This document shows, in pieces, positions 57,001 to 64,000 of a stretch of 64,000 nucleotides of DNA (the stretch's first letter is position 1; each line of letters opens with the position of its first letter). The DNA lies in NCBI RefSeq assembly GCF_000003815.2, contig NC_049980.1:2601460-2665459 (forward strand), read 5' to 3'. The stretch comes from Branchiostoma floridae (taxonomy: Eukaryota > Chordata > Leptocardii > Amphioxiformes > Branchiostomatidae). Position numbers and translations under genes: made by a program. The notes beneath the pieces were generated by a model, which saw only the letters and a list, made by a program, of their open reading frames with translations, was not told the origin of the DNA and ran no database searches.

Positions 57001-58495
57001 GTCAAAAATATCATTTATTTGGCAATATAGTGCATTTATTCACATTACCTATGGGATGATTGCCTGATGATTTAGACTTACTCTGCGTATCTTGCAAAAA
57101 TTGCGCTGCATATCTAATTTTAAATGATCGAAATCCGTCAATGAAATCCGGTCATATGAATGTGTCAATATTGTTGCTAAGGAAGTTGCTATGGCCGTTG
57201 CTAAGGAGGTTTCAGATTGCCGTCCACTAGTAAACTCAGAACCAACGTTTCTGTAGTATTTGCTTCAATGACCTTAGTAGAAGTGTATGCATAATATAAT
57301 TTACGAGATGACAAAATAATGTGACTCTCTACTATAGTTTGCTCAAAACATGACTGAATACCCCCTTAGCAATTGGTCATTATTCTGAGAGAAATGACAT
57401 AAAATATATTTCTGCATCTGTTAAACGTTTAACATTACAACACTTTTCCTTACACTTCTGAGGTCATCAGAATCGATGTGTGATTTTTGGCGCCCCCCCC
57501 CCCCTCCAATCCTTGTTTATGACAAAAAAAATTCTTGAAAATTAGATGGTGATAAGTTTAAAGGCTAATAGCCGGTATAAAGCTACTATACTAGAATGGC
57601 TATTACATCAAAATATATACCACAGGCCTTCTAATATTAGAAAAGGAGAATTTACCACCTCAGAGGTAGCGATATGTCTTTCGGCAAAAAGCCATGCTCT
57701 AGTACGACTTCTATTTTCTGTGTCATTTACTCACATCAGAAAGGATCTAAATCCTACAAGAATTTGGCTCCCAACGTAGCGTCATTCTAAAATGTAAAAG
57801 TAGATTTTATATTGGTTTCCTACCATCAACTCCGAGTAGCTCCATACGCAGTCTTAGTGCACCGACCCAAGTCTGTGGGTTGACGAGAACAAACTGGGCC
57901 AAGATGTACGGATCGAAGTCTTGCTGGACAACAGTCTCGTTGTCGTTGTTGCCTGTGAAGATCTGAACAAATGTGGCTTTGTGAGCAGTCTTAATGCTTA
58001 AGTTTAAGCAAGTGGCAAGCGCAATTTTAGGGCTGTGAGTCCATGACTACTTTGATGTAATGAATTGGCGCTATGTTTCCTTAACCACAAAAAACGCGTC
58101 ACTACATTTAAACATATGAATAGACTTTAAAGCTATTTCTAGAAACCTACATTATTTCGGTAAGGTGCTTACCTTGCCACTTCCACCGTCCTCTGAATAC
58201 AGAACGAATGATGAATTGCCGTCCTGTTGGAATATGATCCTGTATGTCTCCACGTAGCCATCTCCCTGTCCCTGGGTCTGGATACCGAAGATATAACGAG
58301 GATACTGCAGGTCAACCGCCAGGAACTCAGTACCTTGTCCTGACGGCTGCCATGCACCATCACCGTACAGGCGGCCCCTGTAGGCCTCAGATCCATTTAC
58401 TTGGGATGAAGCTGTCATCAGACCATCTGGGATGATTGAACTATTCTGAACTCCCAATGGGAGATACAGGCCTGGTGACGTAGCAGTCTGTGTGT
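44937..58495 (-). CDS. F5/8C-mucin-ZP-EGF-SEA type I membrane protein, 5' incomplete
   Basis: Fifteen exons on the minus strand (58495-58173, 57962-57824, 56306-55405, 54145-53964, 50819-50717, 50405-50266, 49672-49576, 49022-48845, 48595-48497, 48123-48007, 47574-47462, 47288-47078, 46912-46757, 45394-45269, 45025-44937) join in frame. They give 990 residues plus a stop (2,975 bases with two leading bases). Order: F5/8C (discoidin) domain, Thr/Ser/Pro mucin stretch, ZP-N and ZP-C, an Arg-rich cleavage site, two EGF, a SEA domain over two exons, one EGF, a membrane helix and a ~45-residue cytoplasmic tail. ZP modules polymerise, SEA domains self-cleave, and F5/8C domains bind lipid or carbohydrate. 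An adhesive or matrix-forming surface protein is likely. The first visible exon starts in phase 1, so an upstream exon with the signal peptide is missing or beyond the window. Confidence 0.85.
45269..45394 (-). CDS. ZP/SEA gene transmembrane exon
   Basis: Acceptor TTGCTGCAG, donor GAAG|GTAGGG, phase 1-1. Encodes VSDDWVPAAAGAAGAAALVL, then VVITTVMCLRRKRNN: one membrane helix with a positive stop-transfer sequence, giving type I topology. Confidence 0.85.
45540..46180. repeat. ~130-155-bp tandem repeat, about four diverged copies
   Basis: AAAAGGAAGGTC-like and GTTTACCTGCC-like landmarks recur near 45613, 45744, 45898 and 46048 with ATATTTGGCAGGTA-like blocks between. It lies in the intron between the EGF-3 and membrane exons. 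No coding is seen. Confidence 0.65.
46757..46912 (-). CDS. ZP/SEA gene EGF domain 3
   Basis: Acceptor ATCTAG, donor GCAAG|GTAATC, phase 1-1, 156 bases. A calcium-binding-type EGF: DYDECSDPESTDCSVHATCL, then NTAGSFSCRCTLGY, with a longer last loop (SPDEEARPGRVC). Confidence 0.9.
47078..47288 (-). CDS. ZP/SEA gene SEA domain, second half
   Basis: Acceptor CCCATTAG, donor ATGG|GTAAGT, 211 bases. Contains LGFRQGSVLVDHVIYIRVS. GSVLV at the turn matches the SEA self-cleavage site (G|SVVV in the mucin and adhesion-GPCR families), so the protein is probably split here and held together non-covalently. Confidence 0.85.
47462..47574 (-). CDS. ZP/SEA gene SEA domain, first half
   Basis: Acceptor GTCTACAG, donor AACG|GTAGGT, 113 bases. 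AVRIMARSFSSSLEDPQSQE and YVDLVSEVVGT give the first strand and helix of a SEA fold. Confidence 0.8.
48007..48123 (-). CDS. ZP/SEA gene EGF domain 2
   Basis: Acceptor GCTACAG, donor GAAG|GTAAGG, phase 1-1, 117 bases. Calcium-binding EGF: DFDECTILSCGDNQRCVNTP, then GSYRCECVSGF. Confidence 0.9.
48497..48595 (-). CDS. ZP/SEA gene EGF domain 1
   Basis: Acceptor GTTTCAG, donor CAGG|GTAACT, phase 1-1, 99 bases. ACAELCHDHASCSPVTQACQ, then CDPGWVGDGAHC: six cysteines, no calcium-binding N-terminus. Confidence 0.9.
48845..49022 (-). CDS. ZP/SEA gene ZP-C end and basic cleavage site
   Basis: Acceptor TTGTCCAG, donor ACCG|GTGAGA, 178 bases. PYVYLHCDVMVC is the signature last strand of ZP-C, followed by two more Cys and ISSRRRRRAADG, a furin-type consensus cleavage site. 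After it comes VALVQGPIVLVVEETLTG, a hydrophobic propeptide-like segment. Confidence 0.9.
49576..49672 (-). CDS. ZP/SEA gene ZP-C exon
   Basis: Acceptor CCTTCCAG, donor TCGCAG|GTAACT, 97 bases. CQKDNTLQVFSTDSPTSVNY and GISAFQFANESQ, a normal ZP-C segment. Confidence 0.85.
50266..50405 (-). CDS. ZP/SEA gene ZP-C exon
   Basis: Acceptor AACTAG, donor GACGG|GTAGGT, 140 bases. VYFGVSVEAAVSGLVLFVEN and CKATPSSNPDDSTQYYIIQD, the ZP-C strand with its conserved Cys. Confidence 0.9.
50717..50819 (-). CDS. ZP/SEA gene ZP linker exon
   Basis: Acceptor CCCAATAG, donor GTGGAG|GTAAGA, 103 bases. VVILYGDGAFTFSMSLYPSD, then FTQPYGQADFPVE, the usual start of ZP-C. Confidence 0.85.
51056..52148. mobile_element. 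~1.1-kb TIR element rich in GAGAGCGC
   Basis: The left end (CCCCCTTAAGCTTTCCACTA, GGACGGCGCTCTCGC) mirrors the right end (GAGAGCGCCGTTAAGTGG, AAAGGGGG). Dozens of GAGAGCGC/GCGCTCTC motifs fill both subterminal regions and can pair with each other. Subterminal repeats of this kind are typical transposase-binding arrays. It lies in the intron between ZP exons. The minus and plus frames inside are repeat by-products. Confidence 0.7.
52168..52812. mobile_element. 645-bp Tc1/mariner-like non-autonomous element
   Basis: Inverted repeats of about 70 bp: GATTCAGAAAGTAAT... CATTTTTTCATCGAATGA at the left and the mirror at 52745-52812. TA flanks both ends (52166-52167, 52813-52814), as expected for mariner insertion. 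No transposase frame. Intronic. Confidence 0.8.
52815..53960. other. ZP-gene intron
   Basis: AT-rich intron. The short plus-strand frame at 53439-53627 has no support. Confidence 0.35.
53964..54145 (-). CDS. ZP/SEA gene ZP-N exon 2
   Basis: Acceptor ATTTCTAG, donor CCAAG|GTAGGC, 182 bases. ENATSNKIIYSNEIVAPLEQ, then RWTISCRYVRGDT, with the conserved last ZP-N Cys. Confidence 0.85.
54310..55340. repeat. Degenerate TGTGY pentamer repeats
   Basis: TGTGC/TGTGT/CGTGT pentamers occur at 54320-54360 and more densely at 55020-55335. Both strands show overlapping Cys/Val- or His/Gln-rich open frames that are by-products of the repeat. Intronic, next to the ZP-N exon. Confidence 0.85.
55405..56306 (-). 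CDS. ZP/SEA gene mucin and ZP-N exon
   Basis: Acceptor TCTTCCAG, donor GCGCTG|GTGAGT, 902 bases, phase 1 in and 0 out. About 210 residues of TTSPVTTPVDTTSSPETT-type repeats, heavily O-glycosylatable, lead into the start of the ZP module: VYCNSTTMWVTFPLDLLDGY, then LLDPSCTADVNGTHVTF and LGDCGTTAL. Confidence 0.9.
56853..56907 (-). mobile_element. Solo end of the Harbinger-like element
   Basis: The reverse complement of this segment matches the first ~55 bases of the elements at 8922 and 24453 (GGCCATGTTGATTTGATTAT...CTCCCGGAAC). No second end is seen. Confidence 0.8.
57824..57962 (-). CDS. ZP/SEA gene F5/8C domain, second half
   Basis: Acceptor TTGTTCAG, donor GATG|GTAGGA, 139 bases, phase 0 in and 1 out. 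IFTGNNDNETVVQQDFDPYI, then NPQTWVGALRLRMELLG, the C-terminal discoidin signature. The terminal Cys (ELLGC in most relatives) is replaced by Val-Asp. Confidence 0.9.
58173..58495 (-). CDS. ZP/SEA gene F5/8C domain, first half
   Basis: Acceptor TTTCTACAG, donor GCAAG|GTAAGC, 323 bases, phase 1 in and 0 out. YLPLGVQNSSIIPDGLMTAS, LYGDGAWQPSGQGTEFLAVD, then FGIQTQGQGDGYVETYRI. The leading Cys of typical F5/8C domains is also missing, so the whole Cys-Cys bridge has been lost. An upstream exon ending in phase 1 must exist. Confidence 0.9.
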
Positions 58496-58499
58496 CTGT

Positions 58500-58890
58500 A
58501 GAAAGAGATTTTGGACATGGTAATTTGATATTCCTATGTCTAAAAGAATCATATGAACGATGTATCAGTATATTGATATTTAGAAATCGCTAAGAAGATG
58601 ATTCATTTTCATTTCAAGACGATCATTTCTTGGTAAACCCCCGTCGACCCCCACCCGTCGTGTCTTTCATACCACAAAAGAAAAATAACCGTGGCAATAA
58701 AAACTATTGCCATGGCAACGGTTTTATTGTTTATAAGTGTTAATGATTGTTGTTGTAGGTGTGTTGTATTTGTGTTCTATCCTTTCGCCTGGCTGTATGT
58801 ATGAAGGTTGTTTTACGCGATGGATGTTTGTAGGGTATTGCTGTTAACATTAGAGGTGATCTCTTATGAGGAGTGACATATCATAAATGT
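58500..58890. other. No gene recognised
   Basis: Upstream intron or flank of the ZP/SEA gene. No signal-peptide exon with a phase-1 donor was found here or in 59.7-60.7 kb. Confidence 0.35.
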
Positions 58891-59690
58891 TTATATATAA
58901 TGTTTGATTACACAAATGAGGTCCTCATTTGCATAAAAGATATCAGTTGATCTCCTATACCTGAATAACAATGTGTTCAAAATATGAAATTCGTAGCAAA
59001 GAAAGGATTTTGTCATGAATTATGTAAATGAGACCCTAATTTGCATTACATACGTCCGCATGTTCAAGTTAACGTACATGTTGCTACCAAATGTCGCAAG
59101 AATGGAATTTTTGCCATTTAACACTATGATAACAATTTCACATTGATTGTATAAATTAGGTAACAATTTGCATAATTGATGTCCATCGACATTTCTCTCT
59201 TTTCTGGTTACATATGTTATGTTAAAGTGCCTTAATGGTAATGAAATACTGTGGCTGAATAAACTGTGCTCATTAATGATGCAAATTAGCCCCTGGTTTG
59301 CGTTGATATTTGCCCATATTTACGCAAGGCATCTCCGAAGTTATCTACATACAAAAAAATCACGATGATCCGTCAGCCCCTTCCCGAGATATTCCCTTTT
59401 AAAGGGATGGTGCAATCACGCACGCGCAGACGAATTGTTGTTAAATTTCGGAAATTTTTGCCTATCGGATACATTCTTAACAGTTCGCCTAATATTTCTT
59501 TTTTTTAGTTACATATGGCATATTTTGTAGACTTCTAACATGAAATGCAGTGTATTTGTAAAATGTCCTCATCAATTATGCAAATTAGCACCTGATTTTG
59601 AAGCTATCTACATTTCAAAAATCATGAAGATCCGTCAGCCCATTCCCGAGTTATTTCCCACTAAACGGATTATGTAAGTACACATGCCTG
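58890..59690. repeat. Diverged copies of the ~1-kb repeat superfamily
   Basis: Landmarks shared with 11517-13612 recur here: TATGCAAATTAGC, CATTTCAAAAATCATGAAGATCCGT and CCCGAGTTATTTCCC. Internally the block TTATGCAAATTAG ... GATCCGTCAGCCC occurs twice. Old fragments. Confidence 0.6.
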
Positions 59691-60744
59691 TAGAAAAATT
59701 CCTGAAATGCCTGCGAGATTTTGGGAATTCTTGTCAAACGGTCACAAACTATACTATTAGGCTCGTCCCTGAGGCGTCGCTAAAAAGAGTTTCAACATTT
59801 TGCTTTCGTATTATTAAACGTGGTTACGGGTTTGTTGTCATATCATATGACAGATCTTTCTCCCGTCCACTCCCATAGGCTCAGCGGGAGTCCCCGACAA
59901 CGTCAAACTGCGTATAAAGAGAACGCGTCGGGCTCCCGACAGCGGGAGTCGGGGTCTAGGCGATTATTTCAGTGCGTAGCCATAACTTATCAAGTCATCA
60001 CTAAAAGAAAAGGATCTTCTATTAAACAGTTCGCTTTGAATGGGTTTTAAAGCCCTTTTTTATCAAAAATTTGTGGTCGACGTTACCGGAAGTGTCAGCG
60101 AAACAACAACGTAGTCAGAGACTATTTGAATTTTCAATCACTTGGAAGTGGTAAGCAATCAAAAAATCAATTTTTGTTCAATATGGCAGCGTGCAGCTAA
60201 AAAAAACTACGATCTTTACGGTTAGACTTTCCCGCGGGTGGGTTGGGCTGGTCAGATTGAATGAAAGTATGATACCACCCTGGGAACTAACTGTTGCTGT
60301 TGCATGGGGGCTACCACAATTCATGTTGTCTATGTACTGTAAAAGCACCATTGGTCAAATTGTGCAAATAACCTTCCAATGTCAAGTGATACGTCACTCC
60401 AGAAATAAATCTTTAATGAATGTCATCAAGAACACACACCAAGGAGATTACCACCTTGAAGTTAGCAGCCGTTTCGGCAGCCGATTCCAGCAGCCGATTC
60501 CAGCAGCCGATTCGAGCTATAGTAAAGCTAGCATCCGATTCGAATCCATCACTATTTATCATTATTTTATTATTTATCCCATTTATCAGATTTTCCCAGT
60601 AAAAGTGACCTATATGAATAGAACAACGCTTCTTTGAAAACGTAAGTGAAAAATTTTAAAGTCGGCATATTCTAGATTGGCAAAAAAGAACAAAAATTAA
60701 GAAAATAAAAAAAAGAGCGTCCTCTATTGACCTAAGTGTAAACT
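59691..60744. other. No gene recognised
   Basis: Holds a 15-bp triplicate (CAGCCGATTC, 60478-60522). The open frame at 60191-60637 has no domain support. Confidence 0.35.
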
Positions 60745-63700
60745 GCAGGTAATCTTAAGCTGCCGATCATCGTGGCTTACTGATAGCTAACGATCTACAT
60801 GTATTGCGTATGTATGAGAGCTAACATTGTACTACTTCTTACAAAAGTTTAAATTTTTACATGCCAGATTTAATTAACCTCACACAGGGACACTAATTGG
60901 GTACAAGACATTAGGATTTTAAACTTCTTGTCACTATTGATAATGTAGTGGAAGACGGGCTTTCTGTTACTAAACTAAATGAGGCAGGTAAACTTCAAAG
61001 GTCAACTATAAGAGCTAACATTGTAGTTTTTCTTGAATAAGTTTTAATTTTTACCTGCCGGATTTTACTAACCTCCCACAGGGACACTAATTGGGTACTA
61101 GAGAATAGGATTTCAAACTTCCCGCCACTATTGCTTATGTAGTAGACACGTACGGGCTTTCAGTTACTAAACTAAATAAGGCAGGTAAACTTAAAAGGTA
61201 AGATATGAAAGCTGACAGTCTAGCACTTCTTACAAAAGTTTCAAATTTTACCTGCCAGATTTAATTAACCTCCCACAGGAACACTAATTGGGTACAAGAT
61301 ACTAGCATTTCAAACTTCCCGCCACTATTGCTAATGTAGTAGAGACGGACTTTCTGTTACTAAACTAAATGAGGCAGGTAAACTTTGAAGGTCAGCTATG
61401 ATAGCTAACAGTCTATCACTTCTTACAAAAGTTTTAAATTTTACCTGCAAGATTTAATTAACCTTCCACAGGGACACTAATTGGGTACAAGATACTAGGA
61501 TTTCAAACTTCCCGCCGATATTGTTAATGTAGTAGAGACGGACTTTCTGTTACTAAATTAAATGAGGAAGGTACAATTTGCAGGTCAGCTATGATAGCTA
61601 ACAGTCTAGTACTTCTTACAAAATTTCAAATTTTACCTGCCGGATTTAATTAACCTTCCACAGGGACACAAATGTATTACAAGATACTAGGATTTAAACT
61701 TCCCGCCACTATTGCTTATGTAGTAGACACCGGCTTTCTGTTACTAAACGAAATGAGGCAGGTAAACTTCAAAGGTCAGTAATGATAGCTAACAGTCTAA
61801 TACTTCTTACGAAAGTTTCAAATTTTCCCTGCCGGATTTAATTAACCTCCCACAGGGACACTAATTGGGTACAAGATACTAGGATTTCAAACTTTCCGCC
61901 ACTATTGCTGATGTAGTAGAGACGGACTTTCTGTTACTAAACGAAATGAGGCAGGTAACTTCAAAGTAAGATATGAAAGCTAGCCGTCTAGCACTTCTTA
62001 CAAAAGTTTTAAATTTTACCTGCCAGATTTAATTAACCTTCCACAGGGACACTAATTGGGTACAAGATACTAGGATTTCAAACTTCCCGCCACTACTGCT
62101 AATGTAGTAGAAGACGGGGCTTTCTGTTACTAAACTAAATAAGGCAGGTAAACTTCGAAGGTAAGATATGAAAGCTGGCAGTCTAGCACTTCTTACGAAA
62201 GTTTCAAATTTTACATGCCGGATTTAATTAACCTTCCACAGGGACACTAGCTGCATTGGGTACAAGATACTAGGATTTCAAACTTCCCGCCACTATTGCT
62301 AATGTAGTGTACGTAGAGACGGACTTTCTGTTACTAAACTAAATGAGGCAGGTAAGCTGTGAAGGTCAGCTATGATAGGTGACAGTCTAGCACTTCTTAC
62401 AAAAGTTTCAAATTTTACGTGCCGGATTTAATTAACCTCCCACGGGGCTACTAATTGGGTACAAGATACTTGGGTTTCAAACTTCCCGCCACTACTGCTA
62501 TTGTAGTAGAAGACGGGCTTTCTGTTACTAAACTAAATGAGGCAGGTAAACTTTGAAGGTCAGCTATGATAGGTAACAGTCTATCACTTCTTACAAAAGT
62601 TTCAAATTTTACCTGCGGGATTTGATTAACCTTCCACAGGGACACTAATTGGGTACAAGATACTAGGATTTCAAACTTCCCGCACTATAGCTAATGTGGT
62701 AGAAGACGGGCTTTCTGTTACTAAACTAAATAAGGCAGGTAAACTTTGAAGGTAAGATATGAAAGCTGGCAGTCTAGCACTTCTTACAAACGTTTCAAAT
62801 TTTACCTGCCGGATTTAATTAACCTTCCACAGGGACACTAATTGGGTACAACATACTAGGATTCAAACTTCCCGCCACCATTGACAATGTAGTAGAGAAT
62901 TGCTTTCTGTTACTAAACGAAATGAGGCAGGTAAACTTCAAAGGTAAGATATGAAAGCTAGCCGTCTTGCACTTCTTGCAAAAGTTTCAAATTTTACCCG
63001 CCAGATTTAATTAACCTCCCACAGGGACACTAATTGGGTACAAGATACTAGGATTTCAAACTCCCCGCCACTATTGCTAATGTAGTAGACACGGGCTTTC
63101 CGTTACTAAACTAAATAAGGCAGGTAAACTTTTAAGGTCTTTTATGATAGCTTACAGTCTAGTACTTCTTACAAAAGTTTTAAATTTTACCTGCCAGATT
63201 TAATTAACCTCTCAAAGGGACACTAATTGGGTAGTAGAGACTAGGATTTCAAACTTCCCGCCACTATTGCTAATGTACTGGAAGACGGACTTTCTGTTAC
63301 TAAACTAAATGAGGCAGGTAAACTTTGAAGGTCAGCTATGATAGCTAACAGTCTAGCACTTCTTACAAAAGTTTCAAATTTTACCTGCCGGATTTAATTA
63401 ACCTCCCACAGGGACACTAATTGGGTACAAGATACTAGGATTTCAAACTTCCCGCCACTACTGCTAATGTAGTTGAAGACGGGCTTTCTGTTACTAAACT
63501 AAATGAGGAAGGTAAAATTTGAAGGTTAGCTATGATAGCTAACAGTCTAGCACTTCTTACAAAAGTTTCAAATTTTATCTGCCGGATTTAATTAACCTCC
63601 CACTGGGACACTAATTGGGCACAAGATACTAGGATTTCAAACTTCCCGCCACTACTGCTAATGTAGTAGAAGACGGACTTTCTGTTACTACACAAATTGA

Positions 63701-64000
63701 GGAAGGTAATTTTTAAGGGTCCTCTATGATATTTAACTGTCTAGAATTTCTTACAAAAGTTTCAAATCTTACCCGCCGGATTTATTAAACCTCCCACGGG
63801 GACACTAGTTGCGTCCAAGATACTAGGATTTCAAACTTCCCGCCACTTTTGCTATCGTCGCAGACACGGCATTTCTGTTACTAAACTAAATGAGGTAGGC
63901 AAACTCTGAAGGGCAGATATGATAGCTAACAGTCTAGCACTTCTTACAAAAGTTTCAAATTTTACCCGCTGAATTTAATACACCTCCCACGGGGACACTA
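60745..64000 (+). repeat. 193-bp satellite array, about 17 units
   Basis: A unit of about 193 bp (190-197) recurs to the window edge. Landmarks are CTAACAGTCTAGCACTTCTT, ACAAAAGTTTCAAATTTTAC, GGGACACTAATTGGGTACAA, CAAACTTCCCGCC and TTTCTGTTACTAAACTAAAT. GGGACACTA occurs about 17 times, the last at 63992. Units differ at about 5-10% of positions with a few small indels. No long frame survives, so it is non-coding satellite DNA. Confidence 0.95.

Overview
The window is eukaryotic and most likely from an invertebrate deuterostome, with amphioxus (Branchiostoma) the best fit. Genes are split by GT-AG introns. Vertebrate-like extracellular modules (F5/8C, ZP, EGF, SEA, LRR) are shuffled together. 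The spaces between are dense in small foldback transposons, SINEs, minisatellites and satellites. The species call is inference. Three N-runs (22676-22775, 24184-24283, 26930-27714) show this is a draft assembly.

Layout. 1-5.7 kb: small repeats and hairpin MITEs, a decayed leucine-rich-repeat (LRR) pseudogene and, next to it on the minus strand, an intact two-exon secreted LRR gene (5649-4105). 5.7-16.3 kb: no protein gene recognised; a ~255-bp tandem array interrupted by a Harbinger-like MITE, an 11-bp minisatellite, a tandem pair of ~1-kb repeats and one tRNA-Cys(GCA). 16.3-42 kb: one large plus-strand gene. Its first exon carries an intermediate-filament (IF) head and coil 1A. After an ~11-kb intron full of repeats come small coiled-coil exons ending in an IF-type rod end, two very large tail exons, a run of small tail exons and a last exon with one membrane segment and a C-terminal SUN-binding KASH peptide ending PPPI. 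The reading frame is kept across every junction I could test except exon 1 to exon 3, where a missing exon probably lies in the 785-bp gap.

44.9-58.5 kb: a second large gene, minus strand and convergent with the first. Fifteen exons join in frame into the C-terminal 990 residues of a type I membrane protein: F5/8C domain, Thr/Ser mucin stretch, ZP module, basic cleavage site, EGF, EGF, SEA, EGF, membrane segment, short tail. Its 5' end lies beyond the last exon I can find. Its introns hold a mariner-like element, a GAGAGCGC-rich terminal-inverted-repeat element and pentamer repeats. 58.9-59.7 kb holds diverged repeats, and 60.75-64 kb is a 193-bp satellite running off the window end.

The most interesting item is the IF-rod plus KASH protein: a predicted IF protein of about 2,400 residues that would be anchored directly in the outer nuclear membrane. 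In known systems IFs reach the nucleus indirectly, through plectin and nesprin-3. I know of no described protein with this architecture, but I could not search databases.
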